This document shows, in pieces, positions 43,972 to 50,620 of a DNA stretch of 50,620 nucleotides (positions within the stretch are counted from its first letter, which is position 1; every line of letters starts with the position of its first letter). A model generated the notes under the pieces. That model was not told where the DNA came from and searched no databases. It saw only the letters and a program-made list of their open reading frames with translations. The stretch is from an uncultured Bacteroidota bacterium (GTDB lineage Bacteria; Bacteroidota; Bacteroidia; Flavobacteriales; Flavobacteriaceae): assembly GCA_903824755.1 (NCBI GenBank), contig CAIJXW010000158.1:1-50620 (forward strand), written 5' to 3'. Both the position numbers and the translations under genes were made by a program.

Positions 43972-44832
43972 TTATCCTTTCAAAGCCTCAGCTCCACCAA
44001 CAATTTCCAAGATTTCGTTTGTGATTGCGGCTTGACGTGCTTTGTTATACGTCAGTTTCAATTGGTCTCTCAACTCGGTTGCGTTATCAGTAGCTTTATG
44101 CATTGCCGTCATACGGGCGCCGTGTTCAGAAGCAAATGAATCTCTAATTCCTTTGTATAATTGTGTTTTCAAAGATTTTGGAATCAATGTCAAAACGATT
44201 TCTTCTTTTGAAGGTTCAAAAATATAATCTCCTGTAGAAACTGGTTTATCCGATTTTATTGGAGCTAATGGCAAAAACTGTTCGGTTTGGACAATTTGAG
44301 TAGCTGCATTTTTAAACTGATTATAAACCAATTCTATTTTGTCATAGTCTCCAGATGTGAATTTCTCTGTCAACACTTCAGCAATTTTAGCTACATTTTC
44401 AAAAGTCAAATTATCAAAAATTGGACTTTGATTATCGATTATCGAAAGTGTTTTATGAAGGGCGTCATTTCCTTTTTTTCCGATAGCAAAAACATCAACC
44501 TGAATTCCTTTATAAAAATCAGCACGGTTTTTTACTTCTTTTATTACATTAGAATTAAAAGCACCACACAATCCTCTGTTAGAAGTGATTGCAACTACTA
44601 ATACTTTCTTTACTTCTCTTTGAGTTGTGAAAGTTCCTCCAGCATCACCATCTAATGTTGCAGCTAGATTTTGTAATAATTCCGTTAATTTTTCGGCATA
44701 AGGTCGCATTGCCGTAATGGCGTCTTGAGCCTTTTTTAGCTTTGCTGCAGAAACCATTTTCATCGCCGATGTGATTTGCATCGTTGATGATACGGAAGTA
44801 ATTCTATTACGGATTTCCTTTAAATTTGCCAT
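43972..44832 (-). CDS. atpG: ATP synthase F1 subunit gamma
   Basis: 286 residues, the family length. N-terminal MANLKEIRNRITSVSSTMQITSAMKMV and C-terminal DNATELRDQLKLTYNKARQAAITNEILEIVGGAEAL are the long helices of the central rotor stalk. Role: couples c-ring rotation to ATP formation. It is the last gene of the operon, 105 bp after atpA. The beta gene, usually next, is absent here. Confidence 0.95.
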   Translation of the reverse strand: MANLKEIRNRITSVSSTMQITSAMKMVSAAKLKKAQDAITAMRPYAEKLTELLQNLAATLDGDAGGTFTTQREVKKVLVVAITSNRGLCGAFNSNVIKEVKNRADFYKGIQVDVFAIGKKGNDALHKTLSIIDNQSPIFDNLTFENVAKIAEVLTEKFTSGDYDKIELVYNQFKNAATQIVQTEQFLPLAPIKSDKPVSTGDYIFEPSKEEIVLTLIPKSLKTQLYKGIRDSFASEHGARMTAMHKATDNATELRDQLKLTYNKARQAAITNEILEIVGGAEALKG

Positions 44833-44841
44833 TTTATAATA

Positions 44842-44923
44842 GTCTAATGTCAGAAAGTCATAAAGAGAAAAGCCTTTAAAAATATCGAATCGTTAGATTA
44901 GAATTTAGACTTTCGGCTTTAAG
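44842..44923. repeat. Intergenic motif pair in the atpA-atpG gap
   Basis: GTCTAATGTC (44842-44851) and TTTAGACTTTCGGCTTTAAG (44904-44923) are nearly repeated in the atpB-atpE gap at 47933-47942 and 47958-47981. The second part in each copy is about 45-55 bp or less from the first. Meaning unknown; possibly a short dispersed repeat. Confidence 0.45.
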
Positions 44924-44937
44924 GCCTTTGACTAATT

Positions 44938-46515
44938 TTAGTTATATTTTGCCGAAAGATCTTTAGCTACATTTTCGATAACAGCTGTAATGTTGTCATC
45001 TAGTTTTCCTGCTTTTAGAGCATCTAGCGTATCTCGGTGTTTGTTATTCAAGTATTCTAAGAAGTCTTTTTCGAATTCTTTTACTTTATTTACAGGCACG
45101 TTTCTCAACAGGTTTTTTGAACCTGCATAGATAATTGCAACTTGATCTTCTACTGTATAAGGAGAATTTAAACCTTGTTTCAAGATTTCAACGTTTCTCT
45201 TTCCTTTTTCGATTACGTTCAAAGTTACGGCATCTAAATCAGAACCAAACTTAGCAAACGCTTCCAATTCACGGAATTGTGCTTGGTCTAATTTTAATGT
45301 TCCTGCTACTTTTTTCATGGATTTAATTTGTGCATTTCCACCCACACGAGATACCGAAATACCTACGTTAATTGCTGGACGAACTCCTGAATTAAACAAG
45401 TCTCCATCAAGGAAAATTTGACCATCTGTAATCGAGATTACATTTGTAGGGATATAGGCAGAAACGTCACCCGCTTGTGTTTCGATAATTGGCAATGCCG
45501 TCAATGAACCACCACCTTTCACAATTGATTTCAATGTGTCTGGCAAATCGTTCATGTTTTTTGCGATGTCATCATTTGCAATTACTTTACACGCTCTTTC
45601 TAATAAACGACTGTGTAAGTAAAATACATCTCCAGGATAGGCTTCACGTCCCGGTGGTCTTCTCAATAAAAGAGAAACCTCACGATAGGCTACCGCTTGT
45701 TTAGATAAATCATCATATACGATAAGAGCTGGACGCCCTGAATCTCTAAAATATTCTCCAATAGCTGCACCTGCAAAAGGAGCATAAACTTGCATCGGAG
45801 CTGGGTCAGAAGCGTTTGCAGCAACGATAATCGTATAGGCCATTGCTCCTTTTTCTTCTAACATTTTTGCAATTCCTGCTACTGTTGACGCTTTTTGTCC
45901 AATAGCAACATAGATACAAAATACAGGTTTTCCTGCATCATAAAATTCTTTTTGGTTCAAAATGGTATCGATACAAACCGTTGATTTTCCTGTTTGACGG
46001 TCACCAATAACCAATTCACGTTGTCCACGACCTACTGGAATCATTGCATCAACTGCTTTGATACCTGTTTGTAATGGTTCGGTAACTGGCTGACGGAAGA
46101 TAACTCCAGGTGCTTTTCTTTCCAAAGGCATTTCGTATAAATCGCCACCTATTGGTCCTTTTCCATCTATTGGAAAACCAAGAGTATTAACTACACGACC
46201 TACCATTTGTTCTCCTGTTTTCAAAGAAGCAATACGTTGCGTTCTTTTTGCAGTTGACCCTTCTTTTATTCCTGTTGATGGCCCTAAAAGAACGACCCCT
46301 ACATTATCTTCTTCAAGATTCAAAACGATCCCTTCAAGTCCGTTTTCGAATTCTACTAATTCTCCATATTGAACATTTGATAACCCATAAACACGAGCAA
46401 TACCATCTCCAACTTGAAGCACAGAACCCACTTCTTCTAATGTAGCACCAGTTTCAAAACCTTCTACTTGTTTTTTTAATATTGCTGATATTTCAGCAGG
46501 TTTAATTTCCGCCAT
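44938..46515 (-). CDS. atpA: ATP synthase F1 subunit alpha
   Basis: 525 residues. Walker A is GDRQTGKST (171-179), and the alpha signature [14 protein letters not shown] is present (about 375-388). It carries a non-catalytic nucleotide site. It is preceded by atpH (14-bp gap) and followed by atpG. Confidence 0.97.
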   Translation of the reverse strand: MAEIKPAEISAILKKQVEGFETGATLEEVGSVLQVGDGIARVYGLSNVQYGELVEFENGLEGIVLNLEEDNVGVVLLGPSTGIKEGSTAKRTQRIASLKTGEQMVGRVVNTLGFPIDGKGPIGGDLYEMPLERKAPGVIFRQPVTEPLQTGIKAVDAMIPVGRGQRELVIGDRQTGKSTVCIDTILNQKEFYDAGKPVFCIYVAIGQKASTVAGIAKMLEEKGAMAYTIIVAANASDPAPMQVYAPFAGAAIGEYFRDSGRPALIVYDDLSKQAVAYREVSLLLRRPPGREAYPGDVFYLHSRLLERACKVIANDDIAKNMNDLPDTLKSIVKGGGSLTALPIIETQAGDVSAYIPTNVISITDGQIFLDGDLFNSGVRPAINVGISVSRVGGNAQIKSMKKVAGTLKLDQAQFRELEAFAKFGSDLDAVTLNVIEKGKRNVEILKQGLNSPYTVEDQVAIIYAGSKNLLRNVPVNKVKEFEKDFLEYLNNKHRDTLDALKAGKLDDNITAVIENVAKDLSAKYN

Positions 46516-46529
46516 AATTATATAAATAA

Positions 46530-47063
46530 CTAGTTACTTAATTCTCTTTTTAATACGTGTAATCTGTTGGCTACTGAAGCATTATATTGCTTGTCGCCTA
46601 TTCTTAAAATAAATCCTCCAATAATTGAGGGGTCTATTGTGTTTTCTATTGTTACTTTTTTATCCGAAAAGGTAGCTATTTTAGCCAAGACTTTTGTTTC
46701 CAAGGCTGCATCCATCGGGAAGGCCGTGGTTACTTTTGCTACTTCAACACCATTCATTACGTCAAACAAATTGTTGTATTCGACTGCAATTGCTGACAAA
46801 ATTTCAAATCTTTTATTTTCCAATAATAAATGAAAAAGGCTTTGCGTCACGGGATTAACCGAAGCAAAAACTTCTAAAACTACATTCTTTTTAGTATCGG
46901 TTTTAATCAAAGGGTTTTGAATAAAATGTGTTAATTCTAAATTTCCTGTAATTGTTGTTGCAATTAGTGTCATGTCGGCACTCACTTCAGAAGCAACGCC
47001 TTTTGAATTGGCTATTTCTAAAATGGCTTTTGCATAACGAATTGCTGCTCTTATTCCTGACAT
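46530..47063 (-). CDS. atpH: ATP synthase F1 subunit delta
   Basis: 177 residues. The pattern [15 protein letters not shown] at the N-terminus and [32 protein letters not shown] at the end is that of the delta/OSCP subunit. It connects F1 to the peripheral stalk. Located between atpF (1 bp) and atpA (14 bp). Confidence 0.94.
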   Translation of the reverse strand: MSGIRAAIRYAKAILEIANSKGVASEVSADMTLIATTITGNLELTHFIQNPLIKTDTKKNVVLEVFASVNPVTQSLFHLLLENKRFEILSAIAVEYNNLFDVMNGVEVAKVTTAFPMDAALETKVLAKIATFSDKKVTIENTIDPSIIGGFILRIGDKQYNASVANRLHVLKRELSN

Positions 47064-47064
47064 A

Positions 47065-47565
47065 TTAGTTTAGTTTAGCATCGCCTAACATTTTTTCGAC
47101 CAATTTCACTTGGGATTCTTTGTTAGATAGTTCGTCTTTTAATAATTTTTCAGCAATTTCTAATGATAACGTAGCCACGTGAGATTTCAATTCTGCCAAA
47201 GCAGCATTTTTTTCTCCTTCGATTGCTGCTTTCGCTTGTTCAATCATTTTTAATCCTTGTGCTTGTGCTTCGTTTTTGGCATCGGCAACCATTTTTTCTT
47301 TCATTTCGCGAGCGTCTTTCAACATTGCATCACGTTCTAGTCTTGCTTCTTGCAAAATACGTTGGTTGTCCGATTGAAGATTTTGCATTTCTTTTCTAGC
47401 ATTTTCAGCAGAAAGTAATGCGTTTTTAATTCCTTCTTCTCTTTCGTTAACGGCGTCAAGAATTGGTTTCCAAGCGAATTTTTTTAATAATAGAATTAAT
47501 CCTATAAAAATTATTGTTTGCCAAATAAACAAACCAAACGAAAAATCATTTATTAACTTTTCCAT
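47065..47565 (-). CDS. atpF: ATP synthase F0 subunit b
   Basis: 166 residues. One N-terminal membrane segment (about 10-27, IWQTIIFIGLILLLKKF) is followed by WKPILDAVNEREEGIKNAL and a long charged coiled coil, the normal layout of subunit b. It anchors the peripheral stalk. The 128-bp gap to atpE holds two hairpins. Confidence 0.94.
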   Translation of the reverse strand: MEKLINDFSFGLFIWQTIIFIGLILLLKKFAWKPILDAVNEREEGIKNALLSAENARKEMQNLQSDNQRILQEARLERDAMLKDAREMKEKMVADAKNEAQAQGLKMIEQAKAAIEGEKNAALAELKSHVATLSLEIAEKLLKDELSNKESQVKLVEKMLGDAKLN

Positions 47566-47651
47566 AGTATATATAGTGTAAAATGTACTTTTTATAATTC
47601 AAAGTTGAAATACTATTTTTACTTTGAAGTTTTAATCTTTAAATTATGTAA

Positions 47652-47685
47652 ACAAAAGCTGCAACCAACCGTTACAGCTTTTTGT
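47652..47685 (-). terminator. Terminator-like hairpin between atpE and atpF
   Basis: Stem 47652-47665 with 47671-47685 (about 12 pairs, one C-A mismatch and one bulged T), loop of five. It begins 9 bp after the atpE stop on the minus strand and is followed by a U-rich stretch, so it may terminate part of the transcripts or protect the upstream message. A second 8-bp inverted repeat lies at 47598-47605 / 47621-47628. Confidence 0.6.
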
Positions 47686-47693
47686 TTTTTTTA

Positions 47694-47888
47694 CTAGTTT
47701 ACTGCAAATAATGCTGCAAAACCAATACCTTCAATAAGCGCTGCTGCAATTAGCATTGCTGTTTGAATTTTTCCAGTAGCTTCTGGTTGACGTGCAATTG
47801 CGTCCATTGCAGAACCACCGATTCTTCCGATTCCGATTCCTGCTCCAATAACTACTAATCCTGCTCCAATGATTTTAGGAATTTCCAT
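47694..47888 (-). CDS. atpE: ATP synthase F0 subunit c
   Basis: 64 residues, shorter than the 79 of E. coli. Two membrane helices flank the polar loop IARQPEATGK. The ion-binding carboxylate is E53 in AALIEGIGF, and the first helix has the GAGIGIGRIGG glycine motif. No sodium-site signature with a glutamine in helix 1 is seen, so protons are the likely coupling ion. It forms the rotor ring and is needed in many copies per enzyme. Confidence 0.95.
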   Translation of the reverse strand: MEIPKIIGAGLVVIGAGIGIGRIGGSAMDAIARQPEATGKIQTAMLIAAALIEGIGFAALFAVN

Positions 47889-47932
47889 AAAAATATGTAT
47901 TAAAAATTAAACATTCTTTGTTTGGTCTTAAT

Positions 47933-47981
47933 GTCTAATGTCTTATCTCTATTGAGGTTTTAAGACTTTCGACTTTATGAC
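47933..47981. repeat. Intergenic motif pair in the atpB-atpE gap
   Basis: GTCTAATGTC at 47933-47942 and TTTTAAGACTTTCGACTTTA at 47958-47977 match the motif pair in the atpA-atpG gap (44842-44923), with a shorter distance between the two parts. Confidence 0.45.
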
Positions 47982-47984
47982 AAT

Positions 47985-49124
47985 TTAATGTGCCTCTTCA
48001 TGATGATGTTCTTCTACTGCTGAACCGAAGTACAAAGCAGATAGCATCGTAAAGATGTAGGCTTGCAATAGTGCTACTAATATTTCGATTGTAGAAATAG
48101 CAAAAGACAACAAAAATGATAAACTACTTCCCAGCCAGTTTTTGAATATAAACATCAATCCTATTAAACTCATCAAGACAATATGCCCAGCAAAAATATT
48201 AGCATATAAACGAATCATTAATGAAAAAGGCTTGATAAAAACTCCCAATAATTCAATCGGGGCTAATATTATTTTCATTGGCAACGGAACGCCTGGCATC
48301 CAAAAAATATGTCCCCAATAATTTTTATTTGCTGTTATATTTGTGATTACAAAAGTGATAACTGCTAAACCAAATGTGATTGCAATATTTCCTGTAACGT
48401 TAATTCCAAGTGGTGTTAATCCGAAGATATTTAAAAACCATACGAAGAAAAAGATAGTCAATAAATAGCTCATATATCTTTTATAGTGTTTTTCGCCAAT
48501 ATTTGGAATTGCAATTTCATCTCTAATATAAATTACGATTGGTTCAAATAATCTACCAAAACCAGAAGATATTCCTCCGTTTTTTGCATACGATTTAGCC
48601 AAACTTGTAAATAATAAAAACATTAATAAAGCAACAACCATAATAGTCAAAACCCCTTTTGTAATTGACAAATCAATTGGCTTAACATTTGTTGGGTGAT
48701 GTTCGTCTCCTAATAAAGTCCCTGAAGCGTCAGTTTTGTATATTTTTTCGTGATGTAAAACGTAGTAATTTCCATTATTTTCTGCAACCGACTCTCCGTG
48801 TTTAAATTTAGAGGAAGAAAAAAATTGAACCCCATTATCCCAAAGAATTATTGGTAAAGAAAAACCATAATGAACTCCCGCTTCTTCATCAGCAAAAAGC
48901 GAAAAATCATGACCGTCCAAGACGTGATGTCCTATCACTTCGAGTATTTTTGCTTTAACTTCTGATTTTTCATCAGTAGATTTTGACGCTGTTTCTTTTG
49001 TAAGAGCAGTTGTTTCAGTTTGAATTTGCGTACTAGCTACAGGTTCGTTTGAAAACCCTAATACAGGAAGAAACGCAATTAATAATGCGATTATAAATTT
49101 AAGTGGTTTGTTTGAAATCACCAT
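47985..49124 (-). CDS. atpB: ATP synthase F0 subunit a
   Basis: 379 residues against about 270 in E. coli. The first about 130 residues are an extension: a signal-peptide-like segment (about 8-25), a threonine/lysine-rich stretch and a histidine-containing soluble part, before the first true membrane segment near 145. The essential arginine lies in MIRLYANIFAGH (about 300), and the C-terminal helices are present. The long exported N-terminus is usual in Bacteroidota. Its role is unknown. Confidence 0.93.
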   Translation of the reverse strand: MVISNKPLKFIIALLIAFLPVLGFSNEPVASTQIQTETTALTKETASKSTDEKSEVKAKILEVIGHHVLDGHDFSLFADEEAGVHYGFSLPIILWDNGVQFFSSSKFKHGESVAENNGNYYVLHHEKIYKTDASGTLLGDEHHPTNVKPIDLSITKGVLTIMVVALLMFLLFTSLAKSYAKNGGISSGFGRLFEPIVIYIRDEIAIPNIGEKHYKRYMSYLLTIFFFVWFLNIFGLTPLGINVTGNIAITFGLAVITFVITNITANKNYWGHIFWMPGVPLPMKIILAPIELLGVFIKPFSLMIRLYANIFAGHIVLMSLIGLMFIFKNWLGSSLSFLLSFAISTIEILVALLQAYIFTMLSALYFGSAVEEHHHEEAH

Positions 49125-49165
49125 ATCTTATTATTATCTTAATATTTGCTTTCTGAAATTTGGTG

Positions 49166-49194
49166 CAAAGGTACATTATTTCTTAATAATTCAA
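49166..49194 (-). promoter_or_regulatory. Candidate promoter in front of atpB
   Basis: On the minus strand TTG (49194-49192), 18 bp, then TACCTTTG (49173-49166) fits the Bacteroidetes promoter. The ATG of atpB is 41 bp downstream, so atpB-atpG may have their own promoter besides any start further upstream. Confidence 0.65.
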
Positions 49195-49240
49195 GAATTT
49201 AAGTAACTTTTTTTGACCTCTTTCTGAATTGAAAGTCGAT

Positions 49241-49639
49241 TTACTGATTATTGTTTAAAATTCTAACGCTTACGACGGTTTCTATCGATAAGAATATGGC
49301 AAAAACAATAAAAAAATTGATTTTTTCATACCCAATATTGGCAATTTTAGAATTCAATATTGGCATCAAAAGCGCAAATGATATTCCGATTTTTAAACAC
49401 GTGGTAAACAAGAAGGTAAATCCTACGTTGTCAATACTTCTTTGTTTTACAAATAGCAATAACAAAATAATTATTAATGAACACGTTAAAAAGAAGCTAT
49501 AAATGGTAGTTAAATCAAAATGAAAATGCTGGTAATTTGGATTGTTTTGGTTGTAATAAAAAAATAAATTATGAATCCCGAAGCACAAAATAGCGGCAAT
49601 TAAAACTTCTAATAAAGGTTGGAATTTCTTTAATTTCAT
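49241..49639 (-). CDS. Four-TM membrane protein of the atp operon (DUF6168-like)
   Basis: 132 residues with four hydrophobic segments (about 10-28, 43-63, 72-96 and 105-125). It lies between the AtpZ/AtpI-type gene and atpB, the place of the accessory AtpI in other operons. I recall a flavobacterial family of this size and position (DUF6168), but the sequence alone does not prove a function. An ATP synthase assembly role is only suggested by position. Confidence 0.65.
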   Translation of the reverse strand: MKLKKFQPLLEVLIAAILCFGIHNLFFYYNQNNPNYQHFHFDLTTIYSFFLTCSLIIILLLLFVKQRSIDNVGFTFLFTTCLKIGISFALLMPILNSKIANIGYEKINFFIVFAIFLSIETVVSVRILNNNQ

Positions 49640-49644
49640 AAAAA

Positions 49645-49875
49645 TCAGGAATTATTAATGTCTTTCAACTGCCGATTGATATTATAAAAAGCAATGGCAA
49701 CTCCTACTAATGTTAGGATTTTTACATAGATAGTGTTTGGATTTGGATATTTTACATCAAGCCAATTTCCGAGATAGGAAAACAAAAAAACGATAACCCC
49801 CATTTGGATTGGGATATTAATTAAGGCAAGCCATTTTCGATTGTTTTGCTTTTTTGAATCTTTGTTGGAAGCCAT
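49645..49875 (-). CDS. AtpZ/AtpI family protein
   Basis: 76 residues, two membrane segments (about 18-38 and 50-67). A charged N-terminus and the LGNWLDVKYPNPN loop fit the AtpZ/AtpI (F0-F1 assembly or Mg2+/Ca2+ related) family. Three bp separate it from the bactofilin gene. Exact role unproven. Confidence 0.8.
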   Translation of the reverse strand: MASNKDSKKQNNRKWLALINIPIQMGVIVFLFSYLGNWLDVKYPNPNTIYVKILTLVGVAIAFYNINRQLKDINNS

Positions 49876-49878
49876 AAA

Positions 49879-50238
49879 TTACTCAATTGGATTCATCACG
49901 CAGGTGGCGCTGAAATCGGCACCTGGATCGATTGAAAGCTTGCCGCAAACTACTTCTCCGCAAACACTTGCGTTACCTTTTATATTTAATAATTCCGCCA
50001 CTTGAATTTTGCCTTCAAAATTCCCTTCAATGTCGGCATTTATACAAGTAATATCTCCTTTTACACTTCCGGCAGGTCCAATTACAATTTTACCCGTAGA
50101 TTCAAAATTGCCTATTAAATGCCCGTCAAGTCGAAAATCGGCAGGTGAAATTATGTTTCCATTTATAGTAGTTCCTTCCACAATTCTGTTGGTTTTTCCT
50201 AACAGATCGGTATATGGTTTTGGGTTTTTATTAAACAT
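49879..50238 (-). CDS. Bactofilin (polymer-forming cytoskeletal protein)
   Basis: 119 residues. The central bactofilin domain shows regular glycine/valine repeats: VEGTTINGNIISPADFRLDGHLIGN, SVKGDITCINADIEGNFEGKIQV and GNASVCGEVVCGKLSID. Bactofilins form cytoskeletal filaments that place envelope enzymes. The gene is the head of the visible part of the atp operon, 8 bp after the partial upstream gene. Confidence 0.88.
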   Translation of the reverse strand: MFNKNPKPYTDLLGKTNRIVEGTTINGNIISPADFRLDGHLIGNFESTGKIVIGPAGSVKGDITCINADIEGNFEGKIQVAELLNIKGNASVCGEVVCGKLSIDPGADFSATCVMNPIE

Positions 50239-50246
50239 GGGGTTAC

Positions 50247-50620
50247 TTATTTTGGCTTTGTTAATTCTTCTTTTTCAATTGTGCCTTTATTCAATACCGG
50301 CATGGCGTTTCCTCCGTCCATATTTGGAGGGGGAGCCCCTTCGTTTTTCTGGTCTGGAGCATCTAACGGGTTTGTTGTATTTTCCTTTTTTATTTCCTTA
50401 GCGGGCTCTACGGTTTTTGGCTCTGGCGCTTTTACTATTGGCGATGGAGCCACCACTGGGGCAACTATATAGTCTTCGATGTTTTTATTAATTTGGACCA
50501 CTTTATAGTTATAATTATTAATTATAATTGGTTTTTGCTGGATCTTATATTCCTTTTTAATTCTTAAGGTGTCAATTATTCCTTTTGAAAATTGTTCTGA
50601 AATAATTCCATGAATAACCA
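50247..50620 (-). CDS. C-terminal end of an unidentified proline-rich protein, 5' end outside window
   Basis: An open frame runs without stop from 50247 to the window edge (about 124 residues visible). A GTG at 50501 is an in-frame start candidate, but the frame stays open upstream, so it is probably internal. Visible sequence: SKGIIDTLRIKKEYKIQQKP, a KVVQINKNIEDY stretch, then a Pro/Ala/Lys/Glu-rich tail (VAPVVAPSPIVKAPEPK) that looks disordered. In some flavobacteria the gliding/T9SS TPR lipoprotein SprE (PorW) lies next to the atp operon and could be this gene. That is only a guess from gene order. Confidence 0.55.
   Translation of the reverse strand, partial: VIHGIISEQFSKGIIDTLRIKKEYKIQQKPIIINNYNYKVVQINKNIEDYIVAPVVAPSPIVKAPEPKTVEPAKEIKKENTTNPLDAPDQKNEGAPPPNMDGGNAMPVLNKGTIEKEELTKPK

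Noticed and set aside
1..50620. tRNA, rRNA, CRISPR array, prophage, insertion sequence or known defence genes
   Set aside because: No cloverleaf-like segment, regularly spaced repeats, transposase, integrase or nuclease-toxin cluster was recognised on reading both strands.

Overview
The window is about 50.6 kb of AT-rich chromosomal DNA from a member of the Bacteroidota, almost certainly a Flavobacterium or a close relative. Evidence for this: a gldH gliding-motility lipoprotein gene, a type IX secretion sorting tail (TIGR04183-like), a CarboxypepD_reg/TonB-dependent receptor, many promoters of the Bacteroidetes type (TTTG, about 19 bp, TAnnTTTG), very few Shine-Dalgarno sites, an ATP synthase operon lacking atpD and atpC, and a flavobacterial carotenoid gene. 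The region is mostly core genome. I see no rRNA, tRNA, CRISPR array, prophage, intact insertion sequence or defence island.

Layout. 1-2.4 kb: end of an outer-membrane beta-barrel gene, lycopene cyclase (crtY), and a bacilliredoxin. 2.5-8.0 kb: a TrhO-type tRNA hydroxylase with an extra C-terminal barrel domain, then the tight ricT-gldH-PBP1A cluster. 8.1-11.7 kb: two-subunit 3-oxoacid CoA-transferase, a fused SpmA/SpmB-type membrane protein and a DEDDy exonuclease. 11.9-20.98 kb: a heme locus. hemA-hemC-hemD-hemE-hemF-hemB-cytochrome c run leftwards; an AraC-type regulator, hemH and hemJ run rightwards from the same intergenic region. Only hemL is missing from a full glutamyl-tRNA to protoheme pathway. 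21-30.1 kb: orphan NtrY-like histidine kinase, enoyl-CoA hydratase, HD phosphohydrolase, acyl-ACP desaturase, two PlsC-type acyltransferases flanking recA, trpS and dprA. A decayed Xre-type regulator sits between plsC and recA. 30.2-38.9 kb: an HU-like/SPOR protein, a thioesterase, and a leftward envelope cluster (flippase, dut, nucleotidyltransferase, TPR protein, DUF4292 lipoprotein, EnvC-like activator). 39-43.8 kb: a TonB-dependent receptor followed by a secreted beta-helix protein with a T9SS tail. 43.9-50.6 kb: the F-type ATP synthase operon (bactofilin, AtpZ/I, a 4-TM protein, atpB, E, F, H, A, G), preceded by the end of a further gene.

The most interesting non-coding signals are two copies of a roughly 85-bp hairpin element, each starting exactly at the stop codon of a leftward gene (near 11.9 and 36.9 kb); a long inverted repeat in the leader of the AraC-hemH operon; a terminator-like hairpin between atpE and atpF; and three convergent gene pairs separated by 0-3 bp. 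The most interesting coding signals are the TrhO fusion, the EnvC protein with all catalytic LytM positions replaced, and the TonB receptor/T9SS beta-helix pair, whose substrate is unknown.

The work was by eye and from memory of protein families. No database search was run, so family names are recognitions, and promoter or terminator calls are pattern matches.
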